A model generated the notes under the pieces. The model was given only the letters and a program-made list of their open reading frames with translations. It searched no databases and had not been told where the DNA came from. Below are positions 41,433 through 49,913 of a DNA stretch of 64,000 nt, piece by piece. Position 1 is the first letter of the stretch. Each line of letters opens with the position of its first letter. Position numbers and translations under genes: made by a program. The stretch comes from Burkholderia cenocepacia (GTDB taxonomy: Bacteria > Pseudomonadota > Gammaproteobacteria > Burkholderiales > Burkholderiaceae): assembly GCF_900446215.1 (NCBI RefSeq), contig NZ_UAQZ01000012.1, positions 992,001 to 1,056,000 of the forward strand, in the 5' to 3' direction.

Positions 41433-43544
41433 TTACTTCACTTTCGCGTTGATCACGGCTTCCGACACGTTGGCCGGCGTTTCCGCGTACTGCTTGAACT
41501 CCATCGTGTACGTCGCGCGGCCCTGCGTGGCCGAGCGCAGCGACGTCGAATAGCCGAACATCTCCGCGAGCGGCACTTCGGCGCGCACGAGCTTGCCGCC
41601 GCCGCCCGCGATGTCCTCCATCCCCTGCACGATGCCGCGCCGGCTGGACAGGTCGCCCATCACGTTGCCCATGAACTCCTCGGGCGTCTCGACCTCGACG
41701 GCCATCATCGGCTCGAGCAGCACCGGCTTCGCCTTGCGCATCGCTTCCTTGAACGCCATCGAGCCGGCCATCCGGAACGCATTTTCGTTCGAGTCGACGT
41801 CGTGGTACGAACCGAACGTCAGGTGCACCTTCACGTCGACGACCGGGTAGCCCGCGAGCACGCCGCTCTTCAGCGTCTCGGTGATGCCCTTGTCGACGGC
41901 CGGGATGAACTCGCGCGGAATCACGCCGCCCTTGATCTCGTCGAGGAACTCGTAGCCCTTGCCCGGGTTCGGCTCGAGCGTGATCACCGCATGACCGTAC
42001 TGGCCGCGCCCGCCCGACTGCTTGACGAACTTGCCTTCGACGTCGGCCGCCGTCGTGCGCACCGTTTCGCGATACGCGACCTGCGGCTTGCCGACCGTCG
42101 CCTCGACGCCGAACTCGCGCTTCATCCGGTCGACCAGGATTTCGAGGTGGAGCTCGCCCATCCCCGAAATGATCGTCTGGCCGGACTCTTCGTCGGTCTG
42201 CACGCGGAACGACGGATCCTCCTGCGCGAGACGGTTCAGCGCGAGGCCCATCTTTTCCTGGTCGGCCTTCGTCTTCGGCTCGACGGCCTGCGAGATCACC
42301 GGTTCCGGGAATTCCATCTTTTCCAGGATGATCGGCTTGGCCGGATCGCACAGCGTGTCGCCGGTGGTCGCTTCCTTCAGACCGACGGCCGCCGCGATGT
42401 CGCCCGCGCGCACTTCCTTGATTTCCTTGCGCTCGTTCGCGTGCATCTGCAGGATCCGGCCGAGCCGCTCCTTCTTGTCCTTCGTCGCGTTGAGCACCGT
42501 GTCGCCCGACTCGACGACGCCCGAATACACGCGGAAGAAGATCAGCTGGCCGACGAACGGGTCGGTCATGATCTTGAACGCGAGCGACGAGAACGGTTCG
42601 TCGTCGCTCGGATGACGTTCCGCCGGCTTTTCCGGATCGGCGAAGTCGTGGCCGAGGATCGCAGGCACGTCGACCGGCGACGGCAGGTAGTCGATCACCG
42701 CGTCGAGCATCGCCTGCACGCCCTTGTTCTTGAACGCGCTGCCGCACAGCATCGGCACGATCTCGTTCGCGATCGTGCGCTGGCGCAGCGCGGCCTTGAT
42801 CTCGTCCTCGGTCAGCGATTCATGGTCGTGCAGATACTTCTCGAGCAGTTCCTCGCTCGCTTCGGCCGCGGCCTCGACCATCTTCTCGCGCCATTCGTGC
42901 GCGAGCTCGACGAGGTTCGCGGGGATGTCCTCGTAGGTGAACTTCACGCCCTGGCTTTCGTCGTCCCACACGATCGCCTTCATCTTCACGAGATCGACGA
43001 CGCCCTGGAAATGATCTTCCGCGCCGATCGGAATCTGGATCGGCACGGCGACGCCTTTCAGCCGCTCGCCGATCTGCTTCTGCACGCGGAAGAAGTCGGC
43101 GCCGATCCGGTCCATCTTGTTGACGAACGCGATGCGCGGCACCTTGTACTTGTTCGCCTGGCGCCACACGGTTTCCGATTGCGGCTGCACGCCGCCGACC
43201 GAGTCGTAGACCATGCACGCGCCATCGAGCACGCGCATCGAGCGCTCGACCTCGATCGTGAAGTCGACGTGCCCGGGCGTATCGATGATGTTGATCCGGT
43301 GCTCCGGATAGTTGCCGGCCATGCCCTTCCAGAAGGCCGTGGTCGCGGCCGACGTGATCGTGATGCCGCGTTCCTGCTCCTGCTCCATCCAGTCCATCGT
43401 GGCCGCGCCGTCGTGCACTTCACCGATCTTGTGGCTCACGCCGGTGTAAAACAGGATGCGCTCGGTCGTCGTGGTCTTGCCGGCATCGATGTGAGCGCTG
43501 ATCCCGATATTTCGATAGCGCTCGATGGGGGTTTTGCGGGGCAC
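41433..43544 (-). CDS. fusA: Elongation factor G (stand-alone copy)
   Basis: 703 aa translocase GTPase. The G motifs are AHIDAGKTTTTE (G1), DTPGHVDF (G3) and NKMD (G4); the effector segment RGITITSAATTAF is intact. Domains II-V follow in normal order and length. The start is GTG 43544 with AGGAGG five bases upstream. It is monocistronic, not in a str operon with rpsL, rpsG and tuf. Burkholderia usually have a second fusA in that operon, so this is probably the paralogue often called fusA2. Confidence 0.93.
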   Translation of the reverse strand: MPRKTPIERYRNIGISAHIDAGKTTTTERILFYTGVSHKIGEVHDGAATMDWMEQEQERGITITSAATTAFWKGMAGNYPEHRINIIDTPGHVDFTIEVERSMRVLDGACMVYDSVGGVQPQSETVWRQANKYKVPRIAFVNKMDRIGADFFRVQKQIGERLKGVAVPIQIPIGAEDHFQGVVDLVKMKAIVWDDESQGVKFTYEDIPANLVELAHEWREKMVEAAAEASEELLEKYLHDHESLTEDEIKAALRQRTIANEIVPMLCGSAFKNKGVQAMLDAVIDYLPSPVDVPAILGHDFADPEKPAERHPSDDEPFSSLAFKIMTDPFVGQLIFFRVYSGVVESGDTVLNATKDKKERLGRILQMHANERKEIKEVRAGDIAAAVGLKEATTGDTLCDPAKPIILEKMEFPEPVISQAVEPKTKADQEKMGLALNRLAQEDPSFRVQTDEESGQTIISGMGELHLEILVDRMKREFGVEATVGKPQVAYRETVRTTAADVEGKFVKQSGGRGQYGHAVITLEPNPGKGYEFLDEIKGGVIPREFIPAVDKGITETLKSGVLAGYPVVDVKVHLTFGSYHDVDSNENAFRMAGSMAFKEAMRKAKPVLLEPMMAVEVETPEEFMGNVMGDLSSRRGIVQGMEDIAGGGGKLVRAEVPLAEMFGYSTSLRSATQGRATYTMEFKQYAETPANVSEAVINAKVK

Positions 43545-43697
43545 GTGAACCTCCTGGTGGTTCGGATCGTAAGCGGGCCGTCTGATTGGGTGCCGGCCCG
43601 GGCTGGAACTAGCGAGATTTAAAGGATAGCGCTTGTCCGTGGCTTTTGCAGATGCGGGCAGCGGGTGCCGAATCAAGGCGGGCGCCGCCGGCGGGCG

Positions 43698-43738
43698 AAA
43701 AAAAACCGGCGCCCGACGACAAATGACGGGCGGCCGGC
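43698..43738 (-). terminator. Terminator of DUF192 gene
   Basis: CCGGCCGCCCG/CGGGCGCCGG stem with one bulge followed by eight U residues on the reverse strand. Confidence 0.8.
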
Positions 43739-43783
43739 TTTCGGTCGGTGCGCGGCGCGGTGCCGCCGCGCGCGCCGGGGCGG

Positions 43784-44284
43784 TTACTGGGCCCGCGGCA
43801 GGCCGTCGAGCTTCATGCCGGGCTTGATGCCCTTCGCGGCGAACCAGCCCTTGCTCATTTCGAGCGCATAGACGCCGTTGTTGCGCGGGCAGTGGTTGTC
43901 GGTGGTTTCCGCGCGCATCTCGTCGATGTCGGTGATCGTGCCGTCGGCGCGGATGAACGCGATCGACAGCGGAATCAGCGTGTTCTTCATCCAGAAGCAG
44001 TGCACGGCGTTCTCGTTGAAGACGAACAGCATGCCTTCGTTCGGCGCGAGCTGCGAACGGTACATCAGCCCCTGTTCGCGGTCGGCGTCGTTCGCGGCGA
44101 CGGCCGCGTCGATCACGTACATGCCGGCGCGCAGCTTCACGCGCGGGAACTCGCTCGGCTGCTTGGCGCCGGGCGGCACTTGCGCGCCGGCGGCCTGCAT
44201 GCCGAGCGCGAGGACGGCGAGCGCGGCGGGAAACACGGCGGCACGCGCAAGGCGGCCGAGCGACGGGCGCAGGGAGAAGTGCAC
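43784..44284 (-). CDS. DUF192 family exported protein
   Basis: 166 aa. A signal peptide (RAAVFPAALAVLALGMQAAGA) precedes a single DUF192 domain: DREQGLMYRSQLAPNEGMLFVF, then HCFWMKNTLIPLSIAFI and NNGVYALEMSKGWF. The family is widespread, small, beta-rich and of unknown function. The start is GTG 44284, 8 nt after a GGAG site; an upstream ATG (44344) would give a tail without signal character. Confidence 0.88.
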   Translation of the reverse strand: MHFSLRPSLGRLARAAVFPAALAVLALGMQAAGAQVPPGAKQPSEFPRVKLRAGMYVIDAAVAANDADREQGLMYRSQLAPNEGMLFVFNENAVHCFWMKNTLIPLSIAFIRADGTITDIDEMRAETTDNHCPRNNGVYALEMSKGWFAAKGIKPGMKLDGLPRAQ

Positions 44285-44350
44285 AGCATGGCTCCTGTCT
44301 GGAAAACAAGACCCGCATGGTACGCGATGCGCGCCGGCGGGCACAAAAAA

Positions 44351-44386
44351 GAAAAAGGCAGATCGCCTTGCGGTGATCTGCCTTTC
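44351..44386 (-). terminator. Terminator of the small His/Lys-rich gene
   Basis: GGCAGATC (44357-44364) and GATCTGCC (44375-44382), then TTTTTCTTTTTT on the reverse strand. Confidence 0.85.
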
Positions 44387-44444
44387 AACGCCGTAAGAAC
44401 GGCAAGACTGCGTGTTCTTGACTGCGTTATTACAGCTTGCTTAC

Positions 44445-44660
44445 TTAGTTCGAAGCAGCTGCCGGTGCTGCTGCGTCGCTTGCTGCAGCCTTCTTCGATG
44501 CCTTGTGGTGCTTCTTGGCAGCGTGGTGCTTCTTGGCAGCGTGCTTAGCCGGTGCCGAAGCAGCTTCTGCTGCTGCCGGAGCAGCTTCCGGAGCCGAAGC
44601 TTGTGCGAAAGCAGCCGTTGCGAAGAGGCCAGCGACCAGAGCGGCGATCAGTTTGTTCAT
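44445..44660 (-). CDS. Small exported Ala/His/Lys-rich protein
   Basis: 71 aa. A clear signal peptide MNKLIAALVAGLFATAAFA is followed by about 52 residues, almost all Ala, Lys, His, Pro, Ser and Glu, with KHAAKKHHAAKKHHKASKK in the middle. That composition recalls acid-shock or histone-H1-like basic proteins; metal binding by His is possible. It has a strong GAGGAA site and its own terminator, so it is probably well expressed. Function unknown. Confidence 0.8.
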   Translation of the reverse strand: MNKLIAALVAGLFATAAFAQASAPEAAPAAAEAASAPAKHAAKKHHAAKKHHKASKKAAASDAAAPAAASN

Positions 44661-44941
44661 GTTGTGTTCCTCAGCTTTAGTTAATTAACCAAATGACCCG
44701 GCAATAGGAGTCATGTCGTCTAACGGTGCCATCCACCTTTCGGTTGACAGACGCTTCGAGAAATTTCTCTTTGCGCTGCGGGCGCCGAATCGTATTCGAA
44801 TAAAACGTCGCTTTCGTGACGCAAACACGGGTTCGGCTGCCAATGCCGGATAGCTAAGGTTGGCATCTGCGTGGTTTAACGCACGATCTCGGCAGGCGGT
44901 TGACGAAAAAGATGACGAAAAATTCGCGCGTCCCGGAGGCG

Positions 44942-45520
44942 TCATCCGGCGGGCGCGAAACCGTCCCATGGCGCGCGCGGCGGCAGGGCAATTGTTTCGC
45001 CTGGCGCAATGCCGAGCGCGAATATATCGAGTGCGCCGATGCCGACGCGCACGAGGCGCAACGTCGGAAACCCGACGGCCGCCGTCATCCGGCGCACCTG
45101 CCGGTTCTTGCCCTCGGTGATCGCCAGCTCGATCCACGTGGTCGGAATCGCGGCGCGGTAGCGGATCGGCGGGTTGCGCGGCCACAGCGTGTCGGGCGGC
45201 TCGATGAATTCGGCGCGGCACGGGCGGGTCACGTAGTCGCCGAGGTCGACGCCGCGGGCGAGCGCCTTCAGGTCGGCCGGCCCGGGTGCGCCGTCGACCT
45301 GCGCCCAGTAGCGCTTCACCAGTTTGTGGCGCGGCTCCGCGATGCGCGCCTGCAGCGCGCCGTCGTCGGTGAGCAGCAGCAGCCCCTCGCTGTCCGCGTC
45401 GAGCCGGCCGGCTGCGTACACGCCGGGCGTTTTGACCCAGTCGCCGAGCGAGGGCCGCGTCTCGTGCGCGGAAAACTGGCAAATCGTGCCGAACGGCTTG
45501 TTGAGGGCGATGAGGTTCAT
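44942..45520 (-). CDS. rluE: 23S rRNA pseudouridine synthase (RluE/RsuA family)
   Basis: 192 aa. It has the RluE/RsuA-family catalytic motif GRLDADSEGLLLLT, the KRYWAQV strand, and the ITEGKNRQVRRMTAAVGFPTLRLVRVGIG block. There is no N-terminal S4 domain (it starts LIALNKPFGTICQFS), which fits RluE, the enzyme for pseudouridine 2457 of 23S rRNA. ATG 45520. It is divergent from icd. Confidence 0.88.
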   Translation of the reverse strand: MNLIALNKPFGTICQFSAHETRPSLGDWVKTPGVYAAGRLDADSEGLLLLTDDGALQARIAEPRHKLVKRYWAQVDGAPGPADLKALARGVDLGDYVTRPCRAEFIEPPDTLWPRNPPIRYRAAIPTTWIELAITEGKNRQVRRMTAAVGFPTLRLVRVGIGALDIFALGIAPGETIALPPRAPWDGFAPAG

Positions 45521-45616
45521 GGCAGGGCGCCCGCCCGGCGCACCGCGGGAGGCGGGAGCGGGCGGTCTATGGCAAATGGCGGAATCTTAATGCATAATAC
45601 GGAACGGCAAGTCCTC

Positions 45617-45632
45617 TGTCTTATATAAGACA
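45617..45632. promoter_or_regulatory. Perfect 16-bp palindrome upstream of icd
   Basis: TGTCTTATATAAGACA, 165 bp before the icd start and about 95 bp from the rluE start. It has the form of a site for a dimeric regulator. Confidence 0.65.
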
Positions 45633-45797
45633 TAAGTGAGGTCTTGATACGCAGTGCCGCGGTTCACGCCGAAGTGCCCGGTTGGGGCGCTAGAATAGCG
45701 GCTCGCTGTTGCCGTCACGGGGTGGCCATGCCGCGCCCCCGCCGCGCGCGCAGCTTCGACCAGCATCACCTGCTCAGCCACGTCACTGGAGTCGATC

Positions 45798-47054
45798 ATG
45801 CCGTATCAGCACATCAAGGTTCCGGAGGGCGGTGACAAGATCACCGTCAACAAGGACTTCTCGCTCAACGTTTCCGATCAGCCGATCATTCCCTATATCG
45901 AAGGCGACGGTACGGGCTTCGATATCACGCCGGTCATGATCAAGGTCGTCGACGCGGCGGTCGCGCACGCGTACAAGGGCAAGCGCAAGATCCACTGGAT
46001 GGAGATCTTCGCGGGCGAGAAGGCGACCAAGGTGTACGGTCCGGACGTGTGGCTGCCGGACGAAACGCTGCAGGTCCTGAAGGAATACGTGGTGTCGATC
46101 AAGGGGCCGCTCACGACCCCGGTCGGCGGCGGCATCCGTTCGCTGAACGTCGCGCTGCGCCAGGAGCTCGATCTCTACGTGTGCCTGCGCCCCGTCCAGT
46201 ACTTCAAGGGCGTGCCGTCGCCGGTGCGCGAGCCGCAGAAGATCGACATGGTGATCTTCCGCGAGAACTCGGAAGACATCTACGCGGGCATCGAATGGGC
46301 CGCGGGCTCCGAGCAGGCGAAGAAGGTGATCAAGTTCCTGCAGGACGAGATGGGCGTGAAGAAGATCCGCTTCCCGGAAACCTCCGGGATCGGCGTGAAG
46401 CCCGTGTCGACGGAAGGCACCGAGCGGCTCGTGCGCAAGGCGATCCAGTACGCGATCGACAACGATCGCAAGTCGGTCACGCTGGTGCACAAGGGCAACA
46501 TCATGAAGTTCACGGAAGGCCTGTTCCGTGACGCCGGCTACGCGCTCGCGCAGAAGGAATTCGGCGGCGAGCTGATCGATGGCGGCCCGTGGATGCGCGT
46601 GAAGAACCCGAAGACGGGTAACGAGATCGTGATCAAGGATTCGATCGCCGACGCGTTCCTGCAGCAGATCCTGCTGCGCCCGGCCGAATACGACGTGATC
46701 GCGACGCTGAACCTGAACGGTGACTACATCTCCGACGCGCTGGCCGCGCAGGTCGGCGGCATCGGGATCGCGCCGGGCGCGAACCTGTCGGATTCGGTCG
46801 CGATGTTCGAGGCGACGCACGGCACGGCGCCGAAGTACGCGGGCAAGGATTACGTGAACCCGGGTTCCGAGATCCTGTCGGCGGAAATGATGCTGCGCCA
46901 CCTCGGCTGGACGGAAGCAGCCGACACGATCATCGCCGCGATGGAGAAGTCGATCCTGCAGAAGCGCGTCACGTACGACTTCGCGCGCCTGATGGAAGGC
47001 GCGACGCAGGTGTCGTGCTCCGGCTTCGGCGAAGTGCTGATCGAGAACATGTAA
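45798..47054 (+). CDS. icd: NADP-dependent isocitrate dehydrogenase, homodimeric type
   Basis: 418 aa TCA-cycle enzyme that oxidises isocitrate to 2-oxoglutarate. It has the E. coli Icd plan: IPYIEGDGTGFDITPVMIKV, the substrate/phosphorylation site RENSEDIYAGIEWAAGS, LVHKGNIMKFTEG and the C-terminal ATHGTAPKYAGKDYVNPGSEI. The Ser of the ENSEDIYAG segment is the residue AceK phosphorylates in E. coli. It has its own control region with a palindrome, and hairpins follow the stop. Confidence 0.96.
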   Translation: MPYQHIKVPEGGDKITVNKDFSLNVSDQPIIPYIEGDGTGFDITPVMIKVVDAAVAHAYKGKRKIHWMEIFAGEKATKVYGPDVWLPDETLQVLKEYVVSIKGPLTTPVGGGIRSLNVALRQELDLYVCLRPVQYFKGVPSPVREPQKIDMVIFRENSEDIYAGIEWAAGSEQAKKVIKFLQDEMGVKKIRFPETSGIGVKPVSTEGTERLVRKAIQYAIDNDRKSVTLVHKGNIMKFTEGLFRDAGYALAQKEFGGELIDGGPWMRVKNPKTGNEIVIKDSIADAFLQQILLRPAEYDVIATLNLNGDYISDALAAQVGGIGIAPGANLSDSVAMFEATHGTAPKYAGKDYVNPGSEILSAEMMLRHLGWTEAADTIIAAMEKSILQKRVTYDFARLMEGATQVSCSGFGEVLIENM

Positions 47055-47062
47055 GACCCCTT

Positions 47063-47096
47063 CCGGGGTGGGCCGGCACGTTGCCGGCCGCCCCGG
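47063..47096 (+). terminator. Hairpin after icd
   Basis: CCGGGG and GGCCGGCA pair with TGCCGGCC and CCCCGG around a 3-nt loop, starting 9 bp after the stop. There is no U-tract. Confidence 0.5.
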
Positions 47097-47154
47097 CGCT
47101 GACTGCCGGCGCCGGAGCGTTTCGTGGATGGCAGGTTTGTTGGCAGGGCGGTCC

Positions 47155-47193
47155 GGCATGCGGGCCGCGGCGCCGCGATGCGGCCCGCATGCC
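47155..47193. repeat. 14-bp perfect inverted repeat between the two icd genes
   Basis: GGCATGCGGGCCGC and GCGGCCCGCATGCC with an 11-nt loop. No T-tract follows; it may be an attenuating or mRNA-stabilising hairpin. Confidence 0.6.
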
Positions 47194-47336
47194 CTGCAAG
47201 GTAGAACATGACGGCCCTCGCAACACCTCCGCCCGGCTGAGCCGGCGCGCCCCTTTCGCGATCGACCCGGTCGCTCCCCGCCGGTTACCGCCGGCGCTCT
47301 TCAGTCCCACCATTACGTAGCAATGCTTTGACCACC

Positions 47337-49565
47337 ATGTCCACTTCGCCCAAGATCATCTACACCCTCACCGACGAAGCGCCGGCGCTCGCGACCTATT
47401 CGCTGCTGCCGATCGTCAAGGCCTTCACGCGTTCGTCCGGCGTCGCCGTCGAAACGCGCGACATCTCGCTCGCCGGCCGCATCATCGCGGCATTCGCAGA
47501 CGTCCTGCCGTCGGAGCAGAAGGGTTCCGACGATCTGGCCGAGCTGGGCCAGCTCACGCTGAAGCCGGAAGCGAACATCATCAAGCTGCCGAACATCAGC
47601 GCATCGGTGCCGCAGCTGAAGGCCGCGATCGCCGAACTGCAGGCGCAGGGCTACGCGCTGCCGGCCTATCCGGAAGATCCGTCGACGGACGAAGAGAAGG
47701 CCGTCAAGGCGCGCTACGACAAGATCAAGGGCAGCGCGGTGAACCCGGTGCTGCGCGAAGGCAACTCCGACCGCCGCGCGCCGCTGTCGGTCAAGAACTA
47801 CGCACGCAAGCATCCGCACAAGATGGGCGCGTGGAAGTCCACGTCGAAGGCCCACGTCGCGCACATGAGCGAAGGCGACTTCTACGGCAGCGAGAAGTCG
47901 GCGCTGATCGCCGAGGCCGGCAGCGTGAAGATCGAACTCACGACGACCGACGGCGCGAAGAAGGTGCTGAAGGAAAAGACGGCCGTGAAGGCCGGTGAAG
48001 TGATCGACGCATCGGTGATGAGCCGCAACGCGCTGCGCAGCTTCATCGAAGCGCAGATCGCGGACGCGAAGGCGCAGGACGTGCTGTTCTCGGTGCACCT
48101 GAAGGCGACCATGATGAAGGTCTCGGACCCGATCCTGTTCGGTCACTTCGTGTCGGTGTTCTACCGCGACGCGCTCACGAAGCACGCGGACGTGCTGGCG
48201 AAGGCCGGCTTCAATCCGAACAACGGGATTGGCGACCTGTACGCGCGCCTGAAGGACCTGCCGGCCGACACGCGCGAAGCGATCGAGGCCGACGTCAAGG
48301 CCGAGTACGCGGTGCGCCCGCGCCTCGCGATGGTCAACTCGGACAAGGGCATCACGAACCTGCACGTGCCGAGCGACGTGATCGTCGACGCATCGATGCC
48401 GGCGATGATCCGCGATTCGGGCGGCATGTGGGGCCCGGACGGTCAACTGTACGACGCGAAGGCCGTGATTCCGGACCGCTGCTACGCAGGCGTGTACCAG
48501 GCCGTGATCGAGGACTGCAAGCAGCACGGCGCGTTCGATCCGGTCACGATGGGCAGCGTGCCGAACGTAGGCCTGATGGCGCAGGCGGCCGAAGAATACG
48601 GTTCGCACGACAAGACGTTCCAGATCCCGGCGGACGGCGTCGTGCGCGTCACCGACGAAGCCGGCAACGTGCTGCTCGAGCACGCGGTCGAGGCGGGCGA
48701 CATCTGGCGCATGTGCCAGACGAAGGACGCACCGGTGCAGGACTGGGTCAAGCTCGCGGTCAACCGCGCCCGCGCGACCGGCGCCCCGGCCGTGTTCTGG
48801 CTCGATCCGGCGCGCGCGCACGATGCGCAGATCATCGCGAAGGTCGAACGCTACCTGAAGGATCACGACACGAACGGCCTCGACATCCGGATCATGACGC
48901 CGGTCGACGCCACGCGTTTCTCGCTCGAGCGCATCCGCGCGGGCAAGGACACGATTTCGGTCACCGGCAACGTGCTGCGCGATTACCTGACCGATCTGTT
49001 CCCGATCATGGAACTCGGCACCAGCGCGAAGATGCTGTCGATCGTGCCGCTGATGGCCGGCGGCGGGATGTTCGAAACGGGGGCGGGCGGCTCCGCGCCG
49101 AAGCACGTGCAGCAGTTCGTCGAGGAAGGCTTCCTGCGCTGGGATTCGCTCGGCGAATTCCTCGCGCTGGCCGCGTCGCTCGAGCACCTCGGCAACGCGT
49201 ACCAGAACCCGAAGGCGCTCGTGCTCGCGAAGACGCTCGACCAGGCAACCGGCAAGTTCCTGGACGAGAACAAGTCGCCGGCGCGCAAGGTCGGCGGCCT
49301 CGACAACCGCGGCAGCCACTTCTACCTGTGCCTGTACTGGGCGCAGGCATTGGCCGAGCAGACCGAGGACGCCGCGCTGAAGGCGCAGTTCGAGGACGTG
49401 GCGAAGGCGCTGTCCGACAACGAAGCGCGCATCCTGGAGGAACTGGCGGCCGCGCAGGGCAAGCCGCAGGCGATCGGCGGCTACTACCGTCCGAACGTCG
49501 ACCTGACGAGCCAGGCCATGCGCCCGAGCGCGACGCTGAACGGCATCGTCGACGCGGTCGCCTGA
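47337..49565 (+). CDS. NADP-dependent isocitrate dehydrogenase, monomeric type
   Basis: 742 aa. This is the large monomeric IDH, unrelated in length and motifs to the 418-aa enzyme just upstream. It starts MSTSPKIIYTLTDEAPALATYSLLP and carries NPVLREGNSDRRAP and SVKNYARKHPHKMG near residues 130-160, with NVDLTSQAMRPSATLN near the end. It catalyses the same reaction. ATG 47337 is preferred to an in-frame TTG three codons earlier. A strong terminator follows at 49644. Confidence 0.95.
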   Translation: MSTSPKIIYTLTDEAPALATYSLLPIVKAFTRSSGVAVETRDISLAGRIIAAFADVLPSEQKGSDDLAELGQLTLKPEANIIKLPNISASVPQLKAAIAELQAQGYALPAYPEDPSTDEEKAVKARYDKIKGSAVNPVLREGNSDRRAPLSVKNYARKHPHKMGAWKSTSKAHVAHMSEGDFYGSEKSALIAEAGSVKIELTTTDGAKKVLKEKTAVKAGEVIDASVMSRNALRSFIEAQIADAKAQDVLFSVHLKATMMKVSDPILFGHFVSVFYRDALTKHADVLAKAGFNPNNGIGDLYARLKDLPADTREAIEADVKAEYAVRPRLAMVNSDKGITNLHVPSDVIVDASMPAMIRDSGGMWGPDGQLYDAKAVIPDRCYAGVYQAVIEDCKQHGAFDPVTMGSVPNVGLMAQAAEEYGSHDKTFQIPADGVVRVTDEAGNVLLEHAVEAGDIWRMCQTKDAPVQDWVKLAVNRARATGAPAVFWLDPARAHDAQIIAKVERYLKDHDTNGLDIRIMTPVDATRFSLERIRAGKDTISVTGNVLRDYLTDLFPIMELGTSAKMLSIVPLMAGGGMFETGAGGSAPKHVQQFVEEGFLRWDSLGEFLALAASLEHLGNAYQNPKALVLAKTLDQATGKFLDENKSPARKVGGLDNRGSHFYLCLYWAQALAEQTEDAALKAQFEDVAKALSDNEARILEELAAAQGKPQAIGGYYRPNVDLTSQAMRPSATLNGIVDAVA

Positions 49566-49643
49566 CGCCGGGCGCGCACTCGCGCGAGCCGATGCGCGTG
49601 TCGACGCGGCGCGGTCAGCCGTTCGCCGCCCGACATCCAATGA

Positions 49644-49671
49644 AAACGCCCCGGTCGCCCGGGGCGTTTTT
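49644..49671. terminator. Bidirectional terminator after monomeric icd
   Basis: AACGCCCCGG, TCGC, CCGGGGCGTT followed by T's; it also faces the convergent 74-codon gene. Confidence 0.85.
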
Positions 49672-49688
49672 CGTTGCAGGCGTGCCAT

Positions 49689-49913
49689 TCAGACGTGGAC
49701 GATTTCCCATTCGGCGATTTCGTGCGGCACTTCGAGCGTCGCGGTGTCGAGTTCGGACAGTTGCTCGCAGTCGCCGCGGGAGATGTGGTCGGCCGCCACT
49801 TCGGGGCACGAGAATGCGCCGAGCAGGGCGTTGCCGAACGTCGCTTCCCAGCCGCCGTTACCCGGCAGGATGTAGAACGACCCGAGCGCTGAACCAAAGC
49901 GAAATCCCTTCAT
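49689..49913 (-). CDS. Small conserved hypothetical protein
   Basis: 74 aa (MKGFRFGSALGSFYILPGNG start, acidic C-terminal half with ELDTATLEVPHEIAEWEIVHV). I do not recognise a family. ATG 49913 has a GGGAGAACGGAA leader, and the reading frame has the GC3 pattern of a real gene. The frame extends 44 codons further, but that part looks non-coding. No signal peptide, membrane helix or metal motif. Upstream lies an AT-rich region. Confidence 0.6.
   Translation of the reverse strand: MKGFRFGSALGSFYILPGNGGWEATFGNALLGAFSCPEVAADHISRGDCEQLSELDTATLEVPHEIAEWEIVHV

Noticed and set aside
44682..44692. TTAATTAA palindrome as an operator
   Set aside because: Short, simple AT palindrome in the leader of the small His/Lys-rich gene; no second copy or conserved context was seen.
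47313..49688. 791-codon open frame antisense to the monomeric icd
   Set aside because: Arg/His/Val-rich translation typical of a GC-rich shadow frame, fully opposite a well-identified enzyme.
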